DNA of 64,000 nt, taken from positions 744,001 through 808,000 of the forward strand of contig CP012821.1 of assembly GCA_001936135.1 (NCBI GenBank), in the 5' to 3' direction. Under the pieces are notes generated by a model that saw only the letters and a list, made by a program, of their open reading frames with translations, ran no database searches and had not been told where the DNA came from. Source of the stretch: Saccharomycopsis fibuligera x Saccharomycopsis cf. fibuligera (lineage: Eukaryota; Ascomycota; Saccharomycetes; Ascoideales; Saccharomycopsidaceae). Both the position numbers and the translations under genes were made by a program. Position 1 is the stretch's first letter; each line of letters starts with the position of its first letter. Positions 49,741-58,931 of this stretch are shown piece by piece.

Positions 49741-51303
49741 CGACCACCACTTGCTACGCTTTTCAGTTGGTCGCGCCTCATTGCAGTCAGTTCGCGAGCA
49801 CCCGGCCACAGGCCCTCCACTGCGCTCGCTCGCTGCCCCATGGCTGGCCTATATAGAGCAAATGCTGTGCAGCTGCTATGTGTACTCAAATTTCATCCCC
49901 TGGACAAGACCAAGCAGGAGCTCCAGAGTCCGCATGGAAAAAGAAGGAAGGAAAATAAAGGTATTGAAATTCTACATTGTGTTTTCTTTTCTGTAATCTG
50001 TGCAAATTGCACCGCCTTTAGCCAAGCCGCAGGGCAGGTCCCATTGTTGTTGCTTTCTCTTTGTCAACAGGCGGCCCCTCTGTCTCGTGTAGGGCTGGCT
50101 CTTCCTCAACTCCGAGCCTCCTCCAATCCCTACCTTGCGGGTCCCGAAAAGTCCAGCATTGGGAAGAAACGTTTTACGCTGCTCCTATTGTCCTGAGTTT
50201 CCGTGCCTCACTCACTCTTCCCACTGCTCTTGTAATTGTGCTGCGCAATGTTCCGCAGGCCTAGAGCCCTGGCTGGCGTATAGACAGTAGATATGTTCAC
50301 TTTCACAGCCAACACGCCAAGGCTCGCTCTTTGTCCTTTGTTTCTTTTGGCATTCATAGCCCGACGCCCGACCGTCTTTGTTTTGCTGCTGCACGCTCAA
50401 CGGCAGCTTTCAGTGAGGTTTTCTCTTACCCCCTAGGGGCCTGGCACTTATGGCCAAACCACACCCAGTGTCACCGTGTCAGAAAGATATGCTTTGCGGA
50501 GATAAGGAGCCGGGAATGTGATACAGTATATTATACACTGGGGATAGTGTGTACAGAGCTAGCAAACTGTAAACAGGTCCTGTGCTGCAACATTCTCATG
50601 TGCGGTGTCTGGATCAGGGTCTGGATCAGTGTCTGGATCAGCGATATGTTCAACTCCAGCCAGCAACATGGTCCACCGAAAGAAACAACAGCAACAGAAA
50701 ACAAGAGAAAAAAAGGATGATCAATCGACTTGCATCAACTGATGCCATCGCGTCGCCATTCCGGTACGCTATCTCTTCTTAATTGCTGGCCAATTTGGCA
50801 GTATAGTCAAGCTCCAATACAATCTGCACATCACTCTTGTGTACGCCGCTTATCCCCTGTCCACGTATTCTGTATGCGAGAGGTTTGGGAAGCAGTCGTC
50901 CGGGAAGTGTTACAGGAAGTAAAAGCAGAAAACTGTACAAAAGATCTGTAACCAGGAAAGTGCGGGACAGTGATAAACAGTATGGAAACAGTATAATGAT
51001 GAAAAATTAAAACAAAACACGAGAATTTCAAAAGAGTAAACATGAATTATGTAGTGATGAGTGAATAAGCCATTATACCAACAAACAAGTAGTAAAAAAT
51101 AAAAAAAAAGTAGAGATAATAGAGGAGAAAATAAATACAAAAATGGAAAAAGTAAAGTAAACGCAAAGAGTAGACAAACCAACGTAAAAAAGGAGAATTG
51201 ATAAAGGAATAGAACATAACATCTAAAAGACTAATACAATAGAACAAAACTTCTCCACTAACCAGTTGCTATCATCATTATTATTCATCTACCAGCCAAT
51301 GAA
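49741..51303. other. Intergenic region, convergent, no gene recognised
   Basis: 1.56 kb between VMA21 and NOP7 3' ends. The first 700 bp are GC-richer with many random open frames, and the last 300 bp are AT-rich. A short GTCTGGATCA direct repeat (three full units plus variants) is at about 50607-50642. No RNA gene was recognised. Confidence 0.5.
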
Positions 51304-53157
51304 TCATTTTGCCAACTTCTTCTTGGTTTTTTCAATCTTACGCTTCTTGTCCGACAACTGCTTCTTTCTATCTTCTTTTTGCTTATTGCTGTATTCCATC
51401 TTCTTGTACAATTTCTTTTGTTTATTGCTCATCATAATCTTCTTCATTTCTTTTTCTTCTTGAGCTTCTTTTTCTTCCTTACTCAAAGTTGCCAATGATC
51501 TCTTCTTAGTAGCTGCTGGCTTATCATTCTTTTGTTTAGCGTCAGTGTATTTAATTCCCTTGGCTTCCAATTCCAATTCTTTTTGTGCTTCCAATTCTTC
51601 ATCTTCGTCTTCGTCTTCCTCATCTTCGTCAGCCTCAACTTCCTCATCACCTTCAGCTTCAGCGTCCTCTTCCTCTTCCTCTTCTTCCTCTTCTTCCTCT
51701 TCAGCACCCTCAGCAGTCTTTTTCTTGGCTTCTGGATCATATCCGCCAGCATCACCCCATGGTGACAAATGTGGAGGCAACGTTTCACCAGGAGCATAGC
51801 TACTCACAGGTAACAACTGAGCCTTATTGATACTGTCAAATACCCATTGTGGTTGAATATAAGTTCTACCAGGAACTTTATCCTTAATTACTGGTCTATC
51901 AGTGATTTGATGCGTAATATTAACTTTGCTCAACAAATCTTGTTTTTCGCTTGCGCTAATCTCATCAAAAAGAATCTCGGAAATAACCTTACCATTGAAG
52001 GATAGAATTAAAAACTCTAAAATATCAATAGATACTTCACGGCCCACAAAAAATGTCAAGTTTTTAAAAAGTTGTTTAGTTGGATCCAATCCATCGGAGT
52101 CTGTATTGTTTGGTTGGAAAAGTTCATCAGCAAATGACTTTTTGGTTTTGGTTTCAAAAGTATCCAACTGCTCATTACCAGCTGCAGTTTCAGCTTCTCC
52201 TTCGCCTTCTACCTCGCCTTGAGCAGCAGCATCAGTTTCATCAGCCTTCAATGCCTTGCTAATTTCACTGGCATTCAAAACCTCTGCTTTAACTTCAGCC
52301 CCATTTTGAACGGCACCACTTCCGGCGTCACCAGCACTAGTGGCTTTGTCACTTCTAATTTCCAACACATAAGTAGACAAACCAGAAAAGACTTTACTTG
52401 CCTTTTCATTAATTTTTGGAGGATACACCAAATTGGCATCTTTGAACAATTTGAAAAGCACAAATTTGAGCAAAGTGACATAGAACTCCAAAAATGTCAA
52501 CATGATTCTAAAGTCGATATCTGACGGGATATTTTGGGGAAATTTAAAAGGAACTAACCAAATAATTTCTTGACCCTTAACATTAGCACTATAGTAAACC
52601 CCCTTGATGGAGACAAACACTTTGGTAAGAGCATTCTGCTGAGCAACGTAAGCAGCCCACTGATTACTGATACGTTTGCAATCATCCACAATCCTCGTGC
52701 TGATCTTGTCAGTAGCTGGCATATTAGCAAAAAGGAAAATCATATTCAACGGATCGTCCAAGTCACGCAATGAGTCAACAAAGGTTGGATATCTCTCCTT
52801 AATAATGTGATCCAACTTATAATTTGGTTTATTGGCATCTAATCTTTTAGCATCGCCAATTTCTCCCTTGGAGATGGCTTTGTTCAATTTTTTGGCAAAG
52901 GTCTTGTGTTGTCTAAACTTGTGCAAAATTGGCTCATGTTGCAAATATTGAATGTCCTTAGCGTAATAAAAAGTAACTGGCTTGGTCGAACCTTTGTTGG
53001 CCTTCTTTTTGTTTCTCGGTTCTCTTGGATAAATCCCTTTGAAGATACAAAGTCTTCTGAAATCAGCCAAGGAAACCTGAAGCCTTTTGATGGCTTGAGT
53101 TCTAGTAACAAAATTTTTGGCGTTACCGGTAGTCCCTCTTTTCTTTATCTTGGCCAT
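51304..53157 (-). CDS. NOP7: Pescadillo homologue Nop7 (ribosome biogenesis)
   Basis: Nucleolar component of the Nop7-Erb1-Ytm1 (PeBoW) complex, required for 60S maturation. The 617-residue product begins [20 protein letters not shown] and continues with the Pescadillo N-domain ([56 protein letters not shown]). A BRCT domain at about residues 360-465 contains [13 protein letters not shown] and [12 protein letters not shown] Glu/Asp-rich acidic stretch follows (about 495-545), and the lysine-rich coiled-coil C-terminus contains [20 protein letters not shown]. The start is the ATG at 53157. Confidence 0.96.
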   Translation of the reverse strand: MAKIKKRGTTGNAKNFVTRTQAIKRLQVSLADFRRLCIFKGIYPREPRNKKKANKGSTKPVTFYYAKDIQYLQHEPILHKFRQHKTFAKKLNKAISKGEIGDAKRLDANKPNYKLDHIIKERYPTFVDSLRDLDDPLNMIFLFANMPATDKISTRIVDDCKRISNQWAAYVAQQNALTKVFVSIKGVYYSANVKGQEIIWLVPFKFPQNIPSDIDFRIMLTFLEFYVTLLKFVLFKLFKDANLVYPPKINEKASKVFSGLSTYVLEIRSDKATSAGDAGSGAVQNGAEVKAEVLNASEISKALKADETDAAAQGEVEGEGEAETAAGNEQLDTFETKTKKSFADELFQPNNTDSDGLDPTKQLFKNLTFFVGREVSIDILEFLILSFNGKVISEILFDEISASEKQDLLSKVNITHQITDRPVIKDKVPGRTYIQPQWVFDSINKAQLLPVSSYAPGETLPPHLSPWGDAGGYDPEAKKKTAEGAEEEEEEEEEEEEDAEAEGDEEVEADEDEEDEDEDEELEAQKELELEAKGIKYTDAKQKNDKPAATKKRSLATLSKEEKEAQEEKEMKKIMMSNKQKKLYKKMEYSNKQKEDRKKQLSDKKRKIEKTKKKLAK

Positions 53158-53759
53158 CTTGGTAATGTGCTTATATAAGTAGAATGCCTATATATTGTAC
53201 GATATACAGATATATATTTTCAAAGAAGAAAAAAGAAAAAAATTTGCTTTAGTTTTTTGTTCTTTTATTATTTTTCATTATGGCAGAACTAAAACGGAAG
53301 AAAAAAAAATTTTTTTTTCTGCGCGCATCTCCATGCAGCTCATCGGAGATTGTCATGTGATTCAAGTTTCTCTGGAAATTTGAATGTTCGATTTTGGTGT
53401 CACTTGGGCATTTATTATAGATGGGGATATTGGGGTACAAGGGACAGCAAATGGAATTGACTCACTAAAAAGTACTTAACGGAGGACAGCACTTGAGGAA
53501 AAATACTACTGGGTTTCTCGAAAATAGAGTTCTAGCACACGTCACCTTCAAGACTAAATAGTTTCAGAATATTAAAGCCGTATCGAAAAGCTGCATTGGT
53601 GACAAATATACAAAGCTTCCTCAAGAATATTTATAGCTTTCAAAGGGGTTGATTGTCATCAGCCTAGGCAAATATATACAAGTAATTTAAAACTACTTTG
53701 TGCTAACCACTAGCGCGTTAGAATCAAAACGAGCATTCTGCATAGAATAATTGAGAACC
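53158..53759. promoter_or_regulatory. Divergent intergenic region, NOP7 / MED18
   Basis: 602 bp between two divergent starts. It includes A-rich runs (53221-53242, 53301-53315) and an ATATATATTTTC stretch near NOP7. No PAC/RRPE element (typical of ribosome-biogenesis promoters) was firmly identified. Confidence 0.45.
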
Positions 53760-54698
53760 ATGGTACAACAGCTAAGTTTGGTTTCGACTATTAGCAAGCC
53801 GGAATTTGGCCTCGTCGTTAACACTTTGATTGCCCTAACAGGCCAGAAGCCAAAAATTTTAGCTAATGAAAACATCCTCTTCAAACCAATTATTAACTTA
53901 AAGTACGTGCAGAATCAACAACAGATAAATAACTCTATACATTTGAACTTGGTTGAACAATCGCTTATTCGGGTGCGAACCAAGTGGCATATAACTGGTC
54001 CAAACAGTAAAGACGATCCAACAGAACCACAACAACGCAAGCAAAAGAGAAAGCAAAAAAAAGAAAAGAACCAAAATTTGGTGGTGAATGATATCCTTGC
54101 CAATGATAATGCTGCTTTTATGAAACAAATTGAATCTCGGCAAATAAATTTACCCACAGCCAGTTCTACAATTTTCAGTAACAGTAGCAACAAGGATGCA
54201 CCAGAATTGCCGCAAATGGAGGAATTCAGCTTTCAGATAAGTGATATACCTGCTGCTGGCAAACGAAAAGTTTCATCACAAACAATTTATGAAATCAATA
54301 TTTGTCAATCAAGGGCCCAGTTATATGGATATTTGAACGAATTAGGATATATTGAACATCAACGATATACGGTTAAAGGATTGTCATTTATTTATAATGG
54401 CACTATAAATATTGAGATTTTTCAAATTTTTGCCATACAAGAGAAAACAAATGCTGGCGATAATAGTGATGGTAAAGATAGACAAGAAAATAGTACTGAT
54501 GTGAGGTTGCAGATTGTGGATGAGCTGGAAAATTGGTTTTTGAAAATATATAGCAATGTTGCTAAAATCACAGATATTGGATTGATAAATAAAGCTACTG
54601 CGGACTTAGTGGCAGTTCAAAAAGAATTGGGTGATTTGATTATGTTGAAAATTCCAGAGCGAAATTGTATGGATTCAAGAATTGGCGATAACATCTAA
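53760..54698 (+). CDS. SRB5: Mediator head subunit Med18 (Srb5)
   Basis: Subunit of the Mediator head module acting with RNA polymerase II. The 312-residue product begins MVQQLSLVSTISKPEFGLVV, as in yeast Srb5. It shares the central block FSFQISDIPAAGKRKVSSQT, then LYGYLNELGYIEHQRYTVKG, and ends LIMLKIPERNCMDSRIGDNI, matching the conserved C-terminus. A Lys/Gln-rich low-complexity insert sits at about 90-115. The ATG at 53760 was used; the open frame extends three codons further to a TTG. Confidence 0.93.
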   Translation: MVQQLSLVSTISKPEFGLVVNTLIALTGQKPKILANENILFKPIINLKYVQNQQQINNSIHLNLVEQSLIRVRTKWHITGPNSKDDPTEPQQRKQKRKQKKEKNQNLVVNDILANDNAAFMKQIESRQINLPTASSTIFSNSSNKDAPELPQMEEFSFQISDIPAAGKRKVSSQTIYEINICQSRAQLYGYLNELGYIEHQRYTVKGLSFIYNGTINIEIFQIFAIQEKTNAGDNSDGKDRQENSTDVRLQIVDELENWFLKIYSNVAKITDIGLINKATADLVAVQKELGDLIMLKIPERNCMDSRIGDNI

Positions 54699-54817
54699 TA
54701 ATTTTTTTTATAGTTATATTGTATAGATGCCATGCGTTATACAGGCTGAAAATATGCTGACAAAGTATAATAATAATTTGAAAGCCAACGTCACCTTGAA
54801 CTACATATCCGTTAATT

Positions 54818-54854
<37 letters not shown>

Positions 54855-55379
54855 TAATTCAGCAGATAGGTCAACCTTACTCTATATGTCTTCATCTCGG
54901 CAGTATTTAAACAAGGTTTATAGGTCATGAGACTTAATTCTCATTGTATATTGTCCGTTAGGTTTATATAGGTAAGTACCTATGTATATACTCCCTCAAA
55001 CATACACTCACACCATATCTCAACAACAGACAGCCTAAGACTATATAATAGAGCAGGTTTTCTGATGCTTCGTTGACGGCCTTCACTTTAGATTTAAACA
55101 TCAAGACTCTTTACTTGACTACTGAGACAGTAGCTAATATAACAGCTAATCTGCTACGAAAGACGCTAAAAGAGGTGAAAGTAGCTACAAATTTTATTTT
55201 GATCAACAAAATAATACTAAATAAATACAGGACAATTATAAAGCAAAGTAATAAAAACTAGGAAATTAGTGACTCAGTGTTACATACATAGCTTTTTAAT
55301 TAGATGGACACCAAAAATGTGCATATTATAACACCATCACACATACTTTTATCATTCTTCAACAAATTACAAACGAGAA
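54699..55379. other. Convergent 3' spacer with poly(dT)
   Basis: 681 bp between MED18 and the thioredoxin gene. It has a T30 tract at 54820-54849. No gene was recognised. Confidence 0.6.
54820..54849. repeat. Poly(dT) tract, 30 nt
   Basis: Uninterrupted T run seen directly. Confidence 0.95.
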
Positions 55380-55832
55380 TCATTTGTAACTATCCAACGC
55401 TTTCTTAATAGCATTCAAGTTAGCACCAACAATCTTACCAATTGGTTCACTTTTCTTAAAAAGCACAAAAGTTGGCATTGCTTGAACACCGTATTCTTGA
55501 GCAACTTCATAACTCTCGTCCACATCAACCTTTGTAAATTGAACAGTTGGATATTCCTTGGTAAATTTCTCCAATACTGGGGCAACGGCTTTACATGGAC
55601 CGCACCAGGTGGCATAAAAGTCAACAAACGTTAGTTTTTCTGAAGCAATAACCTTGTTGAGCTCTTCAAGGGTGTTGATTTTGGCAATACTGGAGTTCAT
55701 TCTGATGGTGGCACGAGGAGCACCAGATTTAAAGCCAGATTTTGAGGCAGTGGCGATGGTAGGTCTAGCAAAAACACGAGCAAGCATTAGGACAAATATA
55801 ACAACAAGAGAAACAGTAATGAGGTCGGCCAT
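55380..55832 (-). CDS. TRX3: Mitochondrial-type thioredoxin, Trx3-like
   Basis: The product is 150 residues with one thioredoxin fold: VDFYATWCGPCKAVAPVLEK carries the CGPC active site, and the cis-proline loop is VQAMPTFVLF. KIVGANLNAIKKALDS near the end resembles the yeast mitochondrial Trx3 pattern (IGKIxGAN). The first 23 residues (MADLITVSLVVIFVLMLARV) form a hydrophobic helix, followed by a basic Ser/Arg/Lys segment. This is an unusual leader for a matrix thioredoxin and could be a membrane anchor. An internal ATG (MNSSIAKIN) would give a soluble 106-residue form. Location is therefore uncertain. Confidence 0.9.
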   Translation of the reverse strand: MADLITVSLVVIFVLMLARVFARPTIATASKSGFKSGAPRATIRMNSSIAKINTLEELNKVIASEKLTFVDFYATWCGPCKAVAPVLEKFTKEYPTVQFTKVDVDESYEVAQEYGVQAMPTFVLFKKSEPIGKIVGANLNAIKKALDSYK

Positions 55833-57006
55833 TTGGGTATCAAATAGAAATAAAAGAACAGCCAGAAATCAGAGCTGATCGAGGAGGCGATATGCTGAAG
55901 CTGCTTCTCTCGACCTCCTTTGATGGGCCTTTTTTGCCAGTGTCAAATTACTAATTCTCAGTGTTCAAGAACTTACATAATATTATTGCACGTGAGGAGA
56001 TATATATAATGTGCGGGTAGCATAAAATGACTATACTTAAGTATTTACCCTTGAGTCGGTTCCTATATGATATGCGCCACTATGCGTACAAATGCATGTT
56101 ATGCACAGTGGGGGAAAGGTGTTTTCGGCCTTTGAAGGATCCGTAAGACCGCCCATATAAAAGTTAGGCCACGAGAGTTCTATGCAAAATTGCCAATTTT
56201 CTAACCCATGGATGCACCATCTTTTTGGCAAATTTCAGTTATTTGATGTTCTGTGGCGTGGATAGAGGTGTGCTTATGCTTGGGGAGCACCACCTGAGAA
56301 CAATCACAACAAAGTAACCTGAACCTCTCTACAGGACCTTTGTCCTTTGGTAAAAGCATATAACTTTTGAACTACATGTCGATTGTTATAAGCAAAAACA
56401 GCAGGAAAAAACAGTCAACTGTATAGCTGCTCTTTTTTTGCCCTAGGGTGCATATGGCGCCATACGACGAACAGTATTACTATACCTGTATGCACCATGA
56501 ATGTTGTTTGATTGGATCGATCTAGCTAGTGAGGAAGCAACGATCTTGACAGAGTAGAAGAGGGGTCCGAATAGGAAGTAGTGTTGCAATTTTTTAGTCT
56601 GGTTTGAAATATAGTAGGCGGGTTTCCTACTTATAGACCAGAATAAGAAATTCATGGAACCAGCACTATACTACTCTGCACTTTGTATCTTGTCAACTCA
56701 GTTTGGAAGTACAATATATACCTCACAGAAGCATTTGTTGTCAAATCACTGGAGCTATAAACAAAGACGAATACTTACACATTAAATTAACAAACCTGCC
56801 GTTAAGCGTATATATTGTAGGCTAGTTGATCCTACCGATTACGGCAAAGTCTTTCTACTTCTCAGTGGATTTATCAATACTCTTTAAGTACCTATTACAA
56901 GGATGATCTATTGGGAGACAGAGCGAGCAGACCTACAGAATTTCACCTTACCAAGGTGAACACTGTCTGAAATAGAAAAAAAAGTTAACTCTATTTTTGT
57001 TGGAAA
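55833..57006. other. Intergenic region upstream of tRNA-Lys 3' end
   Basis: 1.17 kb between the thioredoxin promoter and tRNA-Lys. Short open frames (56037-56231 and 56443-56655) are unremarkable. ATGCACCAT occurs twice (about 56211 and 56490), possibly marking old repeat debris. No gene was recognised. Confidence 0.45.
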
Positions 57007-57089
57007 AGCCCCACGCGGGGCTCGAACCCGCAACCTTTCGATTTCAAATTTTTAAGAGTCGAATGCACTACCGATTGTGCTAGCGAGGC
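57007..57089 (-). tRNA. tRNA-Lys (CTT) with very short intron
   Basis: The 5' end is at 57089. GCCTCGC pairs with GTGGGGC (two G-T pairs), with discriminator T at 57007, as in yeast tRNA-Lys(CTT). Anticodon CTT is at 57054-57056, between stem halves TTCGA and TCGAA. About 10 extra bases (57043-57052) follow position 37 and would be a minimal intron. The T-arm is GCGGGTTCGAGCCCCGC. Confidence 0.92.
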
Positions 57090-57308
57090 TACTCGACAGT
57101 TTCTTTGCGACCATTTCCTTCGTTGTGTTCGCATTCCTGATCAGTCTGTATTTACAACCGTCAGAAGGTGCCTTGAAGTTGTCGAAAATCTTGTATAAAG
57201 GTCGGCGACGTGTTCCGTTTAACTTGTGTATATAGTGTTGGGCGCAATAAACGGGAAACCGAACATACCCATCGATAATGATAATATCCATAACAATACG
57301 TTTTTAAG

Positions 57309-57700
57309 TGTTGGATTTATACCAATTAACATCTTTCATACCGTCCATTTGGTATAATCTCTTTTTTGGTAAACTGCCTTTTGCGGCCGAGAACATTTGA
57401 ACGCACGCATGGTTGCTAAAGAGAACAACATCAGATGTGATGGAAAACTTAACATCACCTGAGCATTATGGGTGAGTAATGAAATTATTATATATAGTCT
57501 GAAAGACAGAATGTTTTTATTAAATGATATAGTTTATAATAAGTAAGGAAATATAAGTCCAATTTCATTACTAAAGAAAAACATTAGTATCTCAGTAAGT
57601 GGCTATCCTTCACTACTAGAGGAGAGACTAGTCTAACCAGTGCTATCCAGAGGGGACAACCTCAGGTATGGATAGCAGATATAGTCACTATACTCTGACA
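57309..57700 (+). repeat. 5' LTR, 392 bp
   Basis: TGTTGGATTTATACC to ACTATACTCTGACA, with TG...CA ends. It should contain the element's promoter and transcript start. It is preceded by TTAAG. Confidence 0.96.
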
Positions 57701-57720
57701 TGGCGTTACAGACAGGATAC
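57701..57720 (+). promoter_or_regulatory. Putative primer-binding site
   Basis: TGGCGTTACAGACAGG directly abuts the 5' LTR, where a PBS is expected. It starts with TGG (complement of tRNA CCA end) but does not match the TGGTAGCGCC of Ty1 (initiator Met). The priming tRNA was not identified. Confidence 0.5.
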
Positions 57721-58007
57721 GGTAGTTATTAAATTATCCATCCTTCCAATGGCTGAATCTAGTTACATACTAGACACAGTAACTTCCTCACGTTTTATTA
57801 CCCGTGGTTACATACTTGAATAATGTTAATTGATAGTCATACTTGCTGCGGCAACACAGGATAAGATATCGGGCAGAAGTTTCATCAACTGGTAATGAAA
57901 CAGCCTCGGATGACTAGCAACCGTTTAGATATACATTAGGACTTATCGGCCAAGAAACAATTTGACACAAATTGGAAGCACAATGAAATATTAACAGAAT
58001 AATAGCT

Positions 58008-58931
58008 ATGAACCACGAAAGTAAAAACAAAAGCTCAAACGATGTTAAAGAGGAAAACATCCCAAAATTACAAGAGTTGATTGCTGGTATTAACAATCTA
58101 TCTCTATCCAAAGACGCTACTGCAAAAACGGCCACGGAACTTTACGAGATTCAAGACCGTATATCCAAATCTATTCCAAAATTGAGCGCGTTGAAGAATT
58201 CAAACGCAAACTTCATCAATTATTACAATGCATTGAAGCATAGATTATCTGAGAGAGGATACAAGAATTTTGTTACTTGCTTCGAAAAAGGCATCATAGA
58301 AATGCAAGACGAAGAAACGGAATTCATTGTTGAAAATGTAATCAGAAACACTACTGATACATCTCTTGCCCACATTTCGCAGATCAACAATAACAGACCC
58401 GACGAATACAAGAAATCATCAATGCAAATTTTGGCGACGTTGCGTGAAAACTGTTTGGACCTTATTCTTACCGAGGAAGCAGCTAGGGCAAAGTTTGCCG
58501 CACTAAAGTTAGGCAACCAAAAGGGTGACCTTATTCGGTACATTAACCAAGTTTTCACTGTAATGGATTCAATCAAATGGAACAATATTAGATTGGAAGA
58601 AAATGTGATTGCAGGTACTTTGTTTTTAAACCTTGATGAAAACTATAGTGAGTTCTCTGATGACATCAATCGTCGAGCAGCTAACGATGAAACCTATGAT
58701 CCCTACAAACTATTTGATTCTATAGGAGATTATGAGGACAAATTAGGAAGATATCATAAGGGAATGATCAGAAAAGCTGTATTTATGAAAGATCGATCAG
58801 TTGGAACCTACAATAAAGCATATAGGTCAAGAACGTACAATCACGGAAAAACTGAGAAAATATATCAGGAATCCGAAATCCACAACACAACATCCGATGG
58901 GAATTATCAAGCGAGGCACTCGCACAATTAA
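58008..58931 (+). CDS. Retrotransposon Gag
   Basis: The product is 307 residues from the first ATG after the LTR leader. It is mainly alpha-helical in character, with a GRYHKGMIRKAVFMKDRSV basic region near the end that probably binds RNA. The CCHC zinc knuckle typical of many copia Gags is not present. The last 131 bp overlap the Pol frame, which is +1 relative to Gag. The stop TAA is at 58929-58931. The proposed slip site is at 58911-58917, just before the stop. Confidence 0.9.
   Translation: MNHESKNKSSNDVKEENIPKLQELIAGINNLSLSKDATAKTATELYEIQDRISKSIPKLSALKNSNANFINYYNALKHRLSERGYKNFVTCFEKGIIEMQDEETEFIVENVIRNTTDTSLAHISQINNNRPDEYKKSSMQILATLRENCLDLILTEEAARAKFAALKLGNQKGDLIRYINQVFTVMDSIKWNNIRLEENVIAGTLFLNLDENYSEFSDDINRRAANDETYDPYKLFDSIGDYEDKLGRYHKGMIRKAVFMKDRSVGTYNKAYRSRTYNHGKTEKIYQESEIHNTTSDGNYQARHSHN
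58911..58917 (+). promoter_or_regulatory. Candidate +1 programmed frameshift site GCG-AGG-C
   Basis: In the Gag frame the codons are GCG AGG CAC. Ty3 shifts at GCG-AGU-U and Ty1 at CUU-AGG-C, so this heptamer pairs the Ty3 P-site codon with the Ty1 A-site codon. A +1 step here enters the Pol frame about 20 codons before the protease motif. Function is inferred from position and similarity only. Confidence 0.6.

Noticed and set aside
58801-58911. Pol start at the TTG at 58801
   Set aside because: TTG is not a normal yeast start and the frame simply opens there; expression through a Gag frameshift fits the element class.
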